NCBI GenBank assembly: GCA_036320915.1
Contig: JAXBDG010000003.1
Span: forward strand, 248,001 to 312,000
Length of the DNA: 64,000 nt
Reading direction: 5' to 3'
Origin: Linnemannia elongata
Taxonomy: Eukaryota > Mortierellomycota > Mortierellomycetes > Mortierellales > Mortierellaceae
The position numbers and the translations under genes were made by a program. Every line of letters begins with the position of its first letter. Position 1 is the stretch's first letter. Below the pieces are notes generated by a model. It was not told the DNA's origin. It worked only from the letters and a program-made list of their open reading frames with translations, and did no database searches. Of the stretch, positions 51,514-61,797 are shown one piece after another.

Positions 51514-54500
51514 ATGGACTCCTCCTCCCCCTCCCTCAAAGACTCCGTCCGGGCCCCTTCTTCCACTTCGACCTCGTCTAGTCCAGAAGCTGATAAACCA
51601 ATAAGGCTAACTGCACCCACATCCGACTACAATTCCTCAAATACGACTACTGCACCAAACGAGACTAGTACCGTCGCCGGTCATACTAGTCATGTCCCTA
51701 CCCCGCCCTCGTCCACAGGCACTACTAGAAACACTACTAGAAAAGAGGAGAAGGAGGTTGAGGAGGACAATGCGCCACTCGTCGACTCAGTCTCCGCCTC
51801 GGGCTCAACTCATACAACCCACAACAACCCTGGACTAGCACCGCAACTACCGCCACCTGGCGCGGCTTCTTCATCGTCGTCGTCGGCCTCCTCGTCAGGG
51901 TCGTCTTCCTCAAATCAATTGACACAACAGGAACAGCAGCAGGTCGAGCAGTACAAGGACGACATCATGCTTCACACTCAGCTCCAACTCCAACTATACC
52001 TCGAAGACATGGAAGAAGCTGAGACAGCAGCCGAGATTCAGGCCCATATCGAGCAAGCTGCCTTTGCAGAGTCCCTCATCAACTCTGCCAACGCCCTCGA
52101 TCCCCTCCAAGATTCCCTCCTTCCTGGTGGCTACCATGGATTTGCTGAAGGGAGCCCTGGTCCGTTGAGCCCGGACGCGACACAGATGTTTGAACAGCAG
52201 ATGATCTCCCTCGAGTCGAATGCTCTTGCTGCAGCGGCAGCTGCAGATGCTACCACACCCTTTCAATTAGGCGGTGGTAGTATTGCTGCAGTAGGAGGTG
52301 GATTAGGGGGAGGTGGAAATGCGATAGGAGGGGGACAGGGTGAACATGCGCATGATGGGTTGGATCTGGACTTGGCAGAGATGGATGAAGACGACGAGGA
52401 TTGCCTGCCACCAAGCGAGACAAAATATATCCTCTACGACGACCATGTCTCGCCTGTGAGCATGGCACAAGCTCTGGCGCTGCTAAACGACCCCTTGCAC
52501 GAGGAGCTGGTCGTCCATGTCCACAGCAACAGCAGCAACCACTATACCCACGATGGTCTAGACGACAGTCGACAGCCGATTTCGATGCTTGGTCGAAATG
52601 GAGATGAATCGGGCACACTTCCTATTTTTAGCGCTCCCTCTCCTCTTCCTCCTGCTTCGTCTTTGGCTTCTTTCTCTGACACGAGGAGGATCAACCCTGT
52701 TGGTGCCACTCCTTGGAGCATCAACCACACTAGATACGCATACGAGGAGGAAGTTGACCATAACTTCCATCCTTGGGAGCAGGAGCAGCATGGGGAAATC
52801 TCTCGCACAGGACACAGTCATACCATGGGCCTCCCTTCTCCTCCCACTGCAGCAGCAACCTCCAAATCGTCACAGGCAGGATTCTTTGGGAACGACAATC
52901 AACACTTGCAGGACAACCAACAGCGATTCTATGGCGACACTAATGACTGTGCGACCTTAGCAAACGACAATGGTTGTGACGAAGAAGGCAACTGTGAGGA
53001 GGAGAACCAACAAGGACGACCGAGTCATCGCAGGGGACCAGATATCTATCTCAACTTGGCAGGAACCATCATCTCGCCCATCAACATCCACGACATCTTT
53101 TTCAGCCATTTCTATTCACGACTCGTCTACCTCAACCTTTGGGACACCAACCTCGGGATCTGGGGCGCACAGGCTGTAGGTGGACTGATGGCGGATAGGG
53201 TTTGTCGAATCCAGTATTTGAACTTGGGCTGTAACCGGTTGGGGTTTGAGGGGATCTTGCAGCTTGCGGGTCTGTACAAGAACCAGTCGTTGATTGAGTT
53301 GGACCTGAGTGAGAATCAGCTCGGTCCCAAAGCCATTCACTCCCTCCAGCAGGTAAGTTTTGTCATGTCATTTGAGTTTGCGATATGCACTATTATTTAG
53401 AAGTGAAATTACTTCCAGTTGCTTCTGGACTCACACAACTTTTTTCATGTTCATTGCTTTACGTTACGTGTAGACGATGGTGAGGTTGCAGAAGGACAAG
53501 GCGTGTAACATCCGGCGACTCAACCTGTCCAACAATAATATCAACGACGTAGGCTGCATCTCTATCGCCAAGATTATCCTCGGCACCAGCATCGTCCAGC
53601 TCGACCTGTCGTTCAACAAGATCTCGGACTGGGGCGCGTCCACTATCCTCGCCGCCTTTGAATCCAACGAGTTGACACTCAAGGAAATTAACATGGAAGC
53701 CAACCCCCTCACCTTTGCCGGCGGTGTCGATCTCTGCAAGATCCTGGTTCTGCCCCAGTCGAGGATTACACACCTGGACCTGCGCGGTGCCAAGGTCACA
53801 GATGTCGGTGTCCCTTACCTAGCCGAGGCGCTCAAATCTCATTATTGCCCTGTGGTCTCGCTTAACCTCTACGATTGTCAGCTCACCGATACCGGGATCT
53901 TGAAGCTAGCCATCAAGTTGAGTGTGAACCGATCGCTTCGAGTTCTAGGCCTCGGACGAAATTGTGTTGGTGATACGGGTATCATGGCGCTGAGTCAGGG
54001 TCTCTGTTTAAACAACTATCTCGAGGAACTGGATCTGTCAGAAAATGAGGTCGAGTTTAGTAGGGCCGGGTTGGAGGCGATGATGGCGGCGATGCGGAAA
54101 AATACATCCTTGCTGCATCTGACATTGACGGTTGAGCAGGATCATCACCATATGGCCGGGAATGCAGGGACAGGACTGTACATGGATCTGCCGTTTCACC
54201 AACAGCAGCAGCAGTACTACCAGAACGCTACGACAGTTGCTGTCGAGACGCAGTATTACCCACAGGAAGAGCTACCCAATATCAACGAACCTGTCGCCTT
54301 GACACAAGTGGGAGAGGTCTTGGCGCCTACCTATGCCGCCTTGGCCTTGCCGCTTCAAGTTCCTGCCAACGCTCCTACTGATGCTCCGACGCCGACAGCT
54401 GCCACTACGACATTTACGCCACCACCACCACCGCTGCCAGTCTTACCACCCGCACCCATCACTGCTGCCGCACAGGAAGAGAGTCTTGCTCGAGAACGGC

Positions 54501-55165
54501 ACCAAACTGCGCGGGCCCAAATGTCGCTCAGGGCTTATGTCCGTCACAACTACAAGCGTACAGGCAACATGCGCAAGCTGTGCTTTGAAATCTTGGCCAT
54601 TGCGCGAGTCCTGATGTTCGCCAAGGAGGATCCTTCACGACGTGTGCCGGCGACAATTGCAACACAGAAGGAGGCCGAGGCAGGACTCACGATTGCGGTG
54701 GTGCGACCTACGAAGATGGAGTTGATACTTGGCTCCGGATCAGGAAACAGCAACCACAACACTATTATCTCTTCACCAGATTTGACTTCAGATACGACTG
54801 CGACTACGACTACGCCATCTTTAATATCATTACAAACTGGACTACCCACCCCACCCCTCGCCACCGACTTCAAATCCCCCACCATCCAAGGACCAGATCC
54901 TTCCCAACACCTCGAACAGCAACAACAAGATCAACAACAACAACAACAGCAACCAAGAGGAAGTCTGGCAGCGCTGCCGTGGGAACTGAAGGAGATGATC
55001 TTGCGAGGTCTGGATCCGGAGGGCCTCTTGAGCGAGCGACAGTTCCAAGCGGTGATGAATTACTCTGCGACTCGGTGGGAGACTGTTCGGCAGCCCTGGG
55101 AGCGTTGGGGGGAGATCCGAGAGATGATTCTGGAGAAGACTAGTTGCTATTACTACGAAGTTTGA
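51514..55165 (+). CDS. Leucine-rich-repeat protein (RI-like) with F-box-like C-terminus
   Basis: Two exons, 51514-53352 and 53474-55165; 1,176 residues. The ATG at 51514 was chosen because the frame before it is a CT-rich leader. Residues 1-530 are low-complexity and probably disordered (Ser/Thr, poly-Ser, Gly-rich, acidic). About 535-830 carries ribonuclease-inhibitor-type LRRs of ~28 residues, for example LVYLNLWDTNLGIWGAQAVG, RRLNLSNNNINDVGCISIAK and EELDLSENEVEF. Then a Pro/Thr/Gln-rich region, a helical segment (LRAYVRHNYKRTGNMRKLCF) and a C-terminal LPWELKEMILRGLDPEGLLS that resembles an F-box. If that is right, it could be a substrate adaptor of an SCF ubiquitin ligase with the LRR selecting the target. 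The substrate is unknown. Confidence 0.7.
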
Positions 55166-55228
55166 GGAGGTTGAAGGTCATTTAGAGAGGTGGAAGAAGG
55201 AAGGAGAGTGAAGGATGGATATGTAGAT

Positions 55229-55234
55229 AATAAA
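55229..55234 (+). terminator. Poly(A) signal of the LRR gene
   Basis: AATAAA 63 bases after the stop. The convergent receptor copy 4 ends about 500 bases further on. Confidence 0.5.
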
Positions 55235-55689
55235 TGGGGAGTGATAGTGATGGGTGACCGATTGTCTTGTGAGTGGGTTATCTGAGACGGATAGGTGGTG
55301 GTTGATTAGAAAACGTTCCTTCGTTTCAGAGTAATTGATATTTCGCTGACTTGTTGAGTGATCCGTCCTTAAAGATGTCGATCATGTCGATCATCATTGT
55401 TTGGAGATGGAGGACGACCAAAGGGAGGACAAGAAGAGCGAGAAGAAACTAAGCTGCGGAGTAAGTCAGAACTGTTTCTCATTTCAAGTATGACTTTTGG
55501 GGAACTGTCAAAAAAAACAGGTTTGCTTGTCGGCATCAGTATCAAACTTAACAGGTGCATGGCAAGGATGGATCATCTTTCATTGAACAATGGTATTTTG
55601 GACCATCGAGACCCAAGGCGACAAATTTTTCCCTCTTGTTTTTTCGCAATCTCGGTGCACTTATGAGAAAAGAATGATATGTCTGCTAT

Positions 55690-55695
55690 TTATTC
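55690..55695 (-). terminator. Poly(A) signal of NLR copy 4
   Basis: AATAAA on the minus strand in CTTGAATAAATA, the same string as after copy 3. Confidence 0.5.
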
Positions 55696-55750
55696 AAGAC
55701 AGAAGGCATCGTTCTGCACCTTTCGACGGGCAAGTCCACCAGCCAGCAAG

Positions 55751-56408
55751 CTACTCCTCATCGTCAGACTCAACTCCTTCGAAGTCCGTAGAGTCATCGG
55801 ATTCAAACCAATAGGAGTCAGTATAGTTGTCAGATTCAACTTCTTTGGGGTCCGTATAGTCATCAAATTTGACCCCTTCAAAGTCCGTATAGTCGTCCTG
55901 CGCGTCTATTTCCGTCAAAGAGTCGCCAATGGCACCACGCTGAACTAACAAATTCTTTTGAATCGGCCTAAGACCAGTCGTACCCTTGAGCACAAGACCG
56001 TCGGCGAGGAAAATTGCAAGATTGGTGCCCCAGAGTAGCTTGGCGACAACATCCTCACCATCGATCGACACTCGCCAGACCCGAAGAGATCCGTCCCTGC
56101 AGCTAGTGACAAATTCCATAGGGATGGTCGGATTCCAGGCAATGTCAAGGACCTTGTGAAAGTATCCATGGACCGTCGAAACACATGACCAGCACTTAGT
56201 ATCGCCTGGTGGTTGCCGCTTGCGCCAGAGTCGGACTGTTTTGTCCCAACTGCCGGAAGCAATCCATCCGTCGCAAGGTGAGTAGGCAATACATGTCACC
56301 GCATCTGTGTGTTCACTCAGACTGATTACACGCCCCTCTGGCTGTAAAACCAAAAGGCGGATACAGCCATATCTCTCTCCGACTGCAAGTTGCTGGCCGT
56401 CCGATGAA
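55751..56408 (-). pseudogene. NLR copy 4, 3' fragment (WD repeats 12-14 and tail)
   Basis: C-terminal piece of the LINE-split receptor. It opens with the second half of WD repeat 12, continues through repeats 13 (WIASGSWDKTVRLWRK) and 14 (VLDIAWNPTIPMEFV), and ends in an acidic tail with three or four ~11-residue units of the form (F/V)ESD(D/N)YTD. When the LINE and one target-site copy are ignored, the reading frame continues directly from the 61798-64000 fragment, so the pre-insertion gene was open here. It has no start codon context of its own. Confidence 0.88.
56396..56408 (-). repeat. Target-site duplication, LINE 3' side
   Basis: GCCGTCCGATGAA (plus-strand reading), identical to 61798-61810. 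Directly followed by the LINE's oligo(T), which is its poly(A) tail. Confidence 0.93.
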
Positions 56409-56436
56409 TTTTTTTTTTTTTTCTTTTCAGTACGAT

Positions 56437-56442
56437 TTTATT
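56437..56442 (-). terminator. Poly(A) signal of the LINE
   Basis: AATAAA on the minus strand, 6 bases after the ORF2 stop and about 15 bases before the poly(A) tail. Confidence 0.65.
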
Positions 56443-56447
56443 GTGGC

Positions 56448-59400
56448 TTAAAAAGCCTTTAGAAAGTTATTCTGCGCTATGGTTTTCTGGATTTCTTGTA
56501 GAATGGTGTGGATGATATCACTGCTTGATTGTGTGTGTTGGTGTAAAAAGAGAACAGTGTTGGCTGTTGAGATTCCAATAAGGCAACAGGCCAGTAGTTG
56601 TGGGATAGTGATGTTGAATTGGGGTTTGATATCAAAGGATGGTGGTTGGAATGACAAGACCTTGTGAAGATCATCATCCGACCATACTGTTTTGGAGGTG
56701 TGTTGCTTAAGGATTGTTTGCCACGCAATGTACTTGGGGGTGCACTGAAAGATGTGATGTGTCTTGTCCTCGTGTCGCTCTCGACAACCGGCCATGCTGC
56801 AGTGAGGTTCCTGCTTCCAGATCTTGTGACGTAGAGTTCCACAGGGGAGCCAATCCCTTTTAAACCTCCACCACATGGTCCTAGCCCGGTGTGGTATCTT
56901 GGCTCTCCAGAATCGGCGCCATTGTTTTAAGGAACCCGCCTCTGGATGGGTTGATGAGTTTGGGTCTGGCGGTGTGTCTTGTCTCAGAAAGGTTCGAAGA
57001 TGTTTAGTTGTAGCCAATTCGAGAGTAATGGGATTCTTGGTGCTTGGTAGCAAAACTGAGGAGAGGATGCGTTGTGCCAGGGTGTCCTCCTGTGTGAGCT
57101 TGGGGGGGTTCGAGAGTGCTTGTTGCATGTTGTGACGCATCAACCGACGTTCCTGATAGGCTTGGATTCCTAGCTCCACTTGGATAAGGCGGAGCTTGGG
57201 GGTTAGGTTCGTTCGTCTGACAAGTCGGAGGAGCCCATTGTCGTTTGTGGAGAACTGGAAAAGGTCTTCCACTCGGAGTCTGAGGGCCTTGATGGTGGTG
57301 TCCGTCGTCTCAAACCACCATTCGATCGGTGAGGAGGCGAGAGTTGCGGAGTCGGGCAGAGTGTCGGCAAGGGCCAGTGCTTTAAGGGAAGGAATGGAGG
57401 ATGCTACAGTCACCAAGCGTTGCAGGCTGGGGAATCCCGCCAGCAGTGATCTGTATTGTCCCTCCACAGGTGCTAGAAGGAATGCAAGGCGGTGAGAGGT
57501 TTTGGTTTTCCATCGAATGATGTCGAGAATGATATCCTTACCCCAAGAGATATTGGTGGCGAGGGCGTTGCGTATGTGTTTGAGTTGAAACACTTGACCT
57601 TGAATGGCTGGATCAATAACTCCCAGACCTCCTTTATCTCTCGGGGTAGTGATCACCTCCCATGATGGTCTTGGTTTGAAGGAGCACACGAAGCTAGATA
57701 CGGCGGACTTCACTTTCCGCAGAAAATCTGGCGGGGGTTTGACTACCCAAGAAAGGTGCCATAGTCTGGAGAGGATGAGGGAATTGACAATGGTCGCTCG
57801 GCCTAGAACGGAGAGGGAGCGGGAAGAGTGAATGGCTATGGTTGACTGTATTTTCTTCAGCATCTTGTCCCAGAATCCTTGTTCCTGGTTATGGTTGAAG
57901 GGGATCGGGAATCCCAGGTAAATTAAGGCGTCGGCGGAGTTATGGTCATGCCATTGAATGTGCAGCTGTTCAAGTCGAGTTTGCAATTCAATGGAATAGG
58001 AGGGGGCCATTGGGAAGGCTACGGTTTTGGACAGGTTGACTTTGGCGTTGGATGCGCGGCCATAGGTCTGTAGACAGTTCTCCAATGCTATCCATTCTGC
58101 TGTGGTGGATATAATGGTCATGAGGTCGTCTGCATAGGCGCCTAGTTTGATGGATTCCGTGCGACCAGGGATTTCGATACCGTGGATGGTTGGGGATTGT
58201 TGAATGAAGGCAAGCAACGGCTCAAAGGCGAGGTTGAAGAGAAGGGGAGATAGCGGATCACCCTGGCGGAGTCCTCTTGATTGTGGGAAGGTATCTGATA
58301 CGAAGCCGTTGATGTTGAGGGCAATCTTCGTGGAGAAGAAGAGTTGAACGACCGACTCGATGACACTTGATGGAAATCCAAAACGTCTCAAGACTTGTCG
58401 TAGATAAATGGGATGCACACGGTCGTATGCTTTTTCCTGGTCCAGTAGTATGCCAACATGCTTTGTCTTCCTTGTGTTACAGTACTCCCGAAGGGTGGTA
58501 AGCACTAAGCCATTGTCTGCTATGTGTCGTCCTGCCGTGAACCCGGTTTGGTATGCTCCTGTTAGCTTGGACATGTGTGGCTGAATGCGTAGGGTAAGGA
58601 TTTTGGTGAATAGTTTGGCGTCCGAGTTGATGAGTGAGAGGGGTCTCCAGTTAGCCAGTTTTGTTGCGTCTCCTTTTTTGAAGAGGAGGATCATCACTGT
58701 CTCCTGCCAGGATGCGGGGAAGGTGGCGTGAGTCAGCGCGTCGTTGATGATTGTGGTGAATAGTTCCTTGATCCAGGGTATGAGAAGGATGTGTCGGTAA
58801 AGCTCGAAAGGCAACCCATCCTTGCCTGGGGCTTTGCTGAGTGGTGATCTGCTCACTACGTCGTCTATCTCTTCTGGTGTGACGTCCCTTTGGAGACGAA
58901 TGCTATCCTGATCGGAGAGGATTGCCTGAGGGGGGATAGCGTTCAGTAGTTGGTTTGTCGCATCCTGGTCTGAGGGGTCACAGGAGTAAAGTTGTGAGTA
59001 AAAGTCTGTTGCTACGTTTAGTCGTTCTTCGGTTGTGGTTGTTAGGGCGTTGGTGGCAGGGTTGAGCAAGTGAGGTACAAGTCGTTTTTTGTTGCGTTGG
59101 GAGATCGCTCGGAAGAAGTAGGAGGTGTTGCCTTCCCCTTGTTCACGCCACAAAGTTCCCGAACGAAGGGCATAGGCATCCAGGTCTTCCGATGTGTGAT
59201 GTTGGAGAGTTGATTCCAGGGCTTCCAGTTCCAGTATGATGGTGTCCTTTGTTGCACCGGAAGCAAGGGAGAGCTGGGCTAGTTTGTTTTGACGTTGTAT
59301 GTTGAGTTCTCTTATGGCGGATTGTTGATCCTGTTTCCTTTTGATGGAGGCAGAGATGCAGAATCGTTTGATTTCGGTCTTGACTCTGTCCCAGTGTTGA

Positions 59401-60227
59401 GTGTTGCTTTGGTGAGGATGTGGTGAGGAGAATGCGGTCAAGTGTTCGGTGAGTTCTTTGAGGAAGTCACTGTTGAGGAGCCGGGTATTCATTCGCCATA
59501 TCCCTCGACCTGTCACAGGGGCGGAGGTGAGGGAGAGTGTCAGTACCAGCATATCGTGGTCCGAGAAGGGAGATGTACAGAGTTGCTCAGATTTAGATAC
59601 CTGTGAGAGGAAATGGATAGAGGAGAAAATGTAATCAATGGTATGGCGGGCTTTGTTTACTGTATGGGTGTGAGTGGGTTTGGGATCAGTGTGGGGTGGA
59701 GTGATGCAGTCTACAAGATGAGTGTCAACCCAGTCCTGAAACAGGGGGTGGGGACGGGGATGAGTGTGGTGTTTGAAGTTGAGGTCGCCTAAAAGAAAGG
59801 CCTTTGGAGGAGGGGAGAGAAAGAAGGGAAGTGACAGGCAGTTCATCATAAATTGGCGTCGTGCCGTCTTGTTGGCTGGGGCATACATAATGCAGAAGGT
59901 GGCCGTGAAGGATGTGGATGAGGAGGAGACAGTAGTAACAATAATTCTTCCTTCTTCTGCATAAGAGGTGTTAGAGAAAGAAAGGTCAGGGTCGCGAAGA
60001 AGAAGTGCACAGTGAGAAGACCAGACAGAGCTATGAGTGTTGAGATATTGATTGTAGTTGGTTTGTTCAGTGGTGGTTGGTGTTGACGGTAGGTTGATTT
60101 CCTGAAGTGCCATTATATCAAAATCCGTTTTCCGAAGCCAGGTGAAAAAGTTAGATGGACCGGTTGCATTGTTGTTCTGAAGGTGTTGCTTTCGCAATCC
60201 TCGTACATTCAGGCTCACGATCCGCAT
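56448..60227 (-). CDS. LINE ORF2: endonuclease-reverse transcriptase
   Basis: 1,259 residues, uninterrupted. Known role: nicks target DNA and reverse-transcribes the element RNA at the nick. The N-terminal APE-like endonuclease (1-about 235) has SLNVRG, LQEINLP, LLGDLNF, TIDYIF and SDHDMLVL, which cover the Asn, Glu, Asp and His catalytic positions. The reverse transcriptase spans about 440-760: SKAPGKDGLP, NWRPLSLINSDAK, TGFTAGRHI, LLDQEKAYDRV, SRGLRQGDPLSPLLF and YADD at 698-701. Near the C-terminus (about 1140-1162) is a CSMAGC...HHIFQC zf-RVT-like finger preceded by a WWRFKRDWLP helix. No RNase H signature is seen. The start codon overlaps the ORF1 stop by one base (TAATG). Confidence 0.93.
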   Translation of the reverse strand: MRIVSLNVRGLRKQHLQNNNATGPSNFFTWLRKTDFDIMALQEINLPSTPTTTEQTNYNQYLNTHSSVWSSHCALLLRDPDLSFSNTSYAEEGRIIVTTVSSSSTSFTATFCIMYAPANKTARRQFMMNCLSLPFFLSPPPKAFLLGDLNFKHHTHPRPHPLFQDWVDTHLVDCITPPHTDPKPTHTHTVNKARHTIDYIFSSIHFLSQVSKSEQLCTSPFSDHDMLVLTLSLTSAPVTGRGIWRMNTRLLNSDFLKELTEHLTAFSSPHPHQSNTQHWDRVKTEIKRFCISASIKRKQDQQSAIRELNIQRQNKLAQLSLASGATKDTIILELEALESTLQHHTSEDLDAYALRSGTLWREQGEGNTSYFFRAISQRNKKRLVPHLLNPATNALTTTTEERLNVATDFYSQLYSCDPSDQDATNQLLNAIPPQAILSDQDSIRLQRDVTPEEIDDVVSRSPLSKAPGKDGLPFELYRHILLIPWIKELFTTIINDALTHATFPASWQETVMILLFKKGDATKLANWRPLSLINSDAKLFTKILTLRIQPHMSKLTGAYQTGFTAGRHIADNGLVLTTLREYCNTRKTKHVGILLDQEKAYDRVHPIYLRQVLRRFGFPSSVIESVVQLFFSTKIALNINGFVSDTFPQSRGLRQGDPLSPLLFNLAFEPLLAFIQQSPTIHGIEIPGRTESIKLGAYADDLMTIISTTAEWIALENCLQTYGRASNAKVNLSKTVAFPMAPSYSIELQTRLEQLHIQWHDHNSADALIYLGFPIPFNHNQEQGFWDKMLKKIQSTIAIHSSRSLSVLGRATIVNSLILSRLWHLSWVVKPPPDFLRKVKSAVSSFVCSFKPRPSWEVITTPRDKGGLGVIDPAIQGQVFQLKHIRNALATNISWGKDIILDIIRWKTKTSHRLAFLLAPVEGQYRSLLAGFPSLQRLVTVASSIPSLKALALADTLPDSATLASSPIEWWFETTDTTIKALRLRVEDLFQFSTNDNGLLRLVRRTNLTPKLRLIQVELGIQAYQERRLMRHNMQQALSNPPKLTQEDTLAQRILSSVLLPSTKNPITLELATTKHLRTFLRQDTPPDPNSSTHPEAGSLKQWRRFWRAKIPHRARTMWWRFKRDWLPCGTLRHKIWKQEPHCSMAGCRERHEDKTHHIFQCTPKYIAWQTILKQHTSKTVWSDDDLHKVLSFQPPSFDIKPQFNITIPQLLACCLIGISTANTVLFLHQHTQSSSDIIHTILQEIQKTIAQNNFLKAF

Positions 60228-61777
60228 TATTTTTTCCAGCTGGTTCTAGAAGTAGATTTATTGATGGGTCTTCCTCCTTTGGTGTACTTCTTGTTAGTTG
60301 CTTTGGGGGTAATCATATCTGTTGTGGCGATCGGAGGTCTGAAAACAGTGCGAGCCTTGATGCGAGCTGCTATCGAATTGTTCACCACATCCTTCATAGG
60401 CTCATCATTATCATCAGATGAATTGGTAGGGGGTAAGTTGTTGATATTGTTGGCATCTCTGTCCAGGTCTTCCAAGTCAGCCTCCTCCAGACTGACATCA
60501 CCATCCTGGTCCACTTCTGTTCTGCCCTTACCCTGGCTCTCACTCACAGTGATGTCATCGTTGGAGGTGTTGGAGGGAGATTCATTTTCGGTCAAATCCA
60601 CTACATGGGGCTGGGAGATGACATCAGTAGTGGTCATAGCGGGCTGATTGGTGTTTGAGGCCAGATTAGGCTGCTGAGAGCCCTCAGGAAGAGGGGAAGA
60701 AAGAGAAGAAGGAGAAGAAGGAGAAGAAGAAGAAGAAGAAGAAGAAGAAGAAGAAGAAGAAGAAGAAGAAGAAGAAGAAGAAGAAGAAGAAGAAGAAAGT
60801 TCAGCAGGGGACGTATTGGTGGGTTGCCCTCTCACAGGCATCTTACCTTTCGCTCCCTTTGCATCTCTCGCCGAGAATCTCGAACAAGTAAAGCTGACAT
60901 GACCATTGGCGTTGCACGCACTGCATACAATAGCCAGACGCTTGGGACACTGGGGAATGAGGTGCCCATCTCCCTTGCAGTAGTTACAGAAGGGGGAGGC
61001 ACCCATCCAGCTGATTCGGCAGGGGGCCTTTTGGCGGCTTCCCAAAGACAGTAGGCGACCGATCTTGCAGTCTTCCGCGGTCTTGTCGCTTTTGACGTAG
61101 ACAGTGAACTGACTGCGGGCTTCGTAATTACCGTTGGGGGTGGGGAACATGGGGATCTCGATTTTGATGACTTTGCCCATTTTCATGGTGTCCTCAAAAT
61201 ACCAAGAGCAGAACTGCTCCAGGGGGACGCCAAAGTCAAGGGAAGAGTGGAATTGATAATCCGTAAAGACGAAACGGGTGATAATGTGGGAGATTGTGGA
61301 AGATAGAGGAGCATACTTGGTGCCATCGTACATGATGGGGGTGGTGGAGAGAATGATGGGATCCAGAGATTCGTGGTAGACAATTTCGATGCGGTGGTGG
61401 ACACCATCAGCGCATGGGTAAGCCATGTTGCTGATGATGTGAAAGGGGTCCAGGTCGCTGTGGGCTTGGAAGAGGGTTGAGTGGGTAGATCTGGCAGCGT
61501 CCGAAAACGCACCAGGGGAGATTGTTCTGGGGGCGATATAGGCCACTGCTCTTGGGTTCACCAGGTCTCCCAGACGGGCTCCCTTTGGTGCAAGGGCGGT
61601 GGCAGCAAGGTGACCCTCTGCAGGGTCAGTGAACACTGGGTGGAGCTTGAGTTTGTGCATGTTACGGATTCCAGCTGCCTTGGAAGCGTAAGTGGGAGAT
61701 GGTGGGGACCCGATTGAGGGCAGGGGTTGGGAGGGTGGGTCTCCATCTCGGTGTTGATGTTGCTCTTGGTTTGGCAT
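60227..61777 (-). CDS. LINE ORF1: Gag-like zinc-knuckle protein
   Basis: 516 residues. The ATG is only 20 bases from the element's 5' end. It has a Pro/Gln-rich start, a central folded region (about 60-255), then two CCHC zinc knuckles at about 264-299 (CNYCKGDGHLIPQC and CSACNANGHVSFTC). A pure Ser run of about 30 residues follows, encoded by a TCT repeat, then acidic and basic tails. Known role: ORF1 proteins coat the element RNA and assist target-primed reverse transcription. The stop TAA shares its last base with the ORF2 ATG. Confidence 0.88.
   Translation of the reverse strand: MPNQEQHQHRDGDPPSQPLPSIGSPPSPTYASKAAGIRNMHKLKLHPVFTDPAEGHLAATALAPKGARLGDLVNPRAVAYIAPRTISPGAFSDAARSTHSTLFQAHSDLDPFHIISNMAYPCADGVHHRIEIVYHESLDPIILSTTPIMYDGTKYAPLSSTISHIITRFVFTDYQFHSSLDFGVPLEQFCSWYFEDTMKMGKVIKIEIPMFPTPNGNYEARSQFTVYVKSDKTAEDCKIGRLLSLGSRQKAPCRISWMGASPFCNYCKGDGHLIPQCPKRLAIVCSACNANGHVSFTCSRFSARDAKGAKGKMPVRGQPTNTSPAELSSSSSSSSSSSSSSSSSSSSSSSSSPSSPSSLSSPLPEGSQQPNLASNTNQPAMTTTDVISQPHVVDLTENESPSNTSNDDITVSESQGKGRTEVDQDGDVSLEEADLEDLDRDANNINNLPPTNSSDDNDEPMKDVVNNSIAARIKARTVFRPPIATTDMITPKATNKKYTKGGRPINKSTSRTSWKK
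60724..60797 (+). repeat. (GAA)n microsatellite coding for poly-Ser in LINE ORF1
   Basis: Near-perfect GAA repeat on the plus strand (TCT on the coding strand). In-frame length change would alter the Ser tract without breaking ORF1. Confidence 0.85.
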
Positions 61778-61797
61778 TGTGGAAAGAAGTCTCGTTC

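Larger units (their letters stand above)
56409..61797 (-). mobile_element. LINE (non-LTR) retrotransposon, apparently full-length, inside NLR copy 4
   Basis: 5,389 bases bounded by a perfect 13-bp target-site duplication. The order on the minus strand is a 20-nt leader, ORF1 (zinc-knuckle RNA-binding protein), ORF2 (AP endonuclease, reverse transcriptase, zf-RVT-type Cys/His), a short 3' end with AATAAA, and a poly(A) tail of 14 A. Both ORFs are uninterrupted, so the copy looks young and possibly active. The C-terminal finger and absence of an obvious RNase H are L1-like rather than Tad-like, but I cannot assign a clade without a tree. It lies in the same orientation as the gene it interrupts. 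Confidence 0.93.

Noticed and set aside
57196..60647. Plus-strand frames across the LINE
   Set aside because: They are antisense shadows of ORF1 and ORF2, whose protein motifs are clear on the minus strand.
61558..61797. About 80-residue C-terminal extension of the copy 4 5' fragment
   Set aside because: Encoded by the LINE 5' end out of frame with ORF1; a by-product of the insertion, not a receptor domain.
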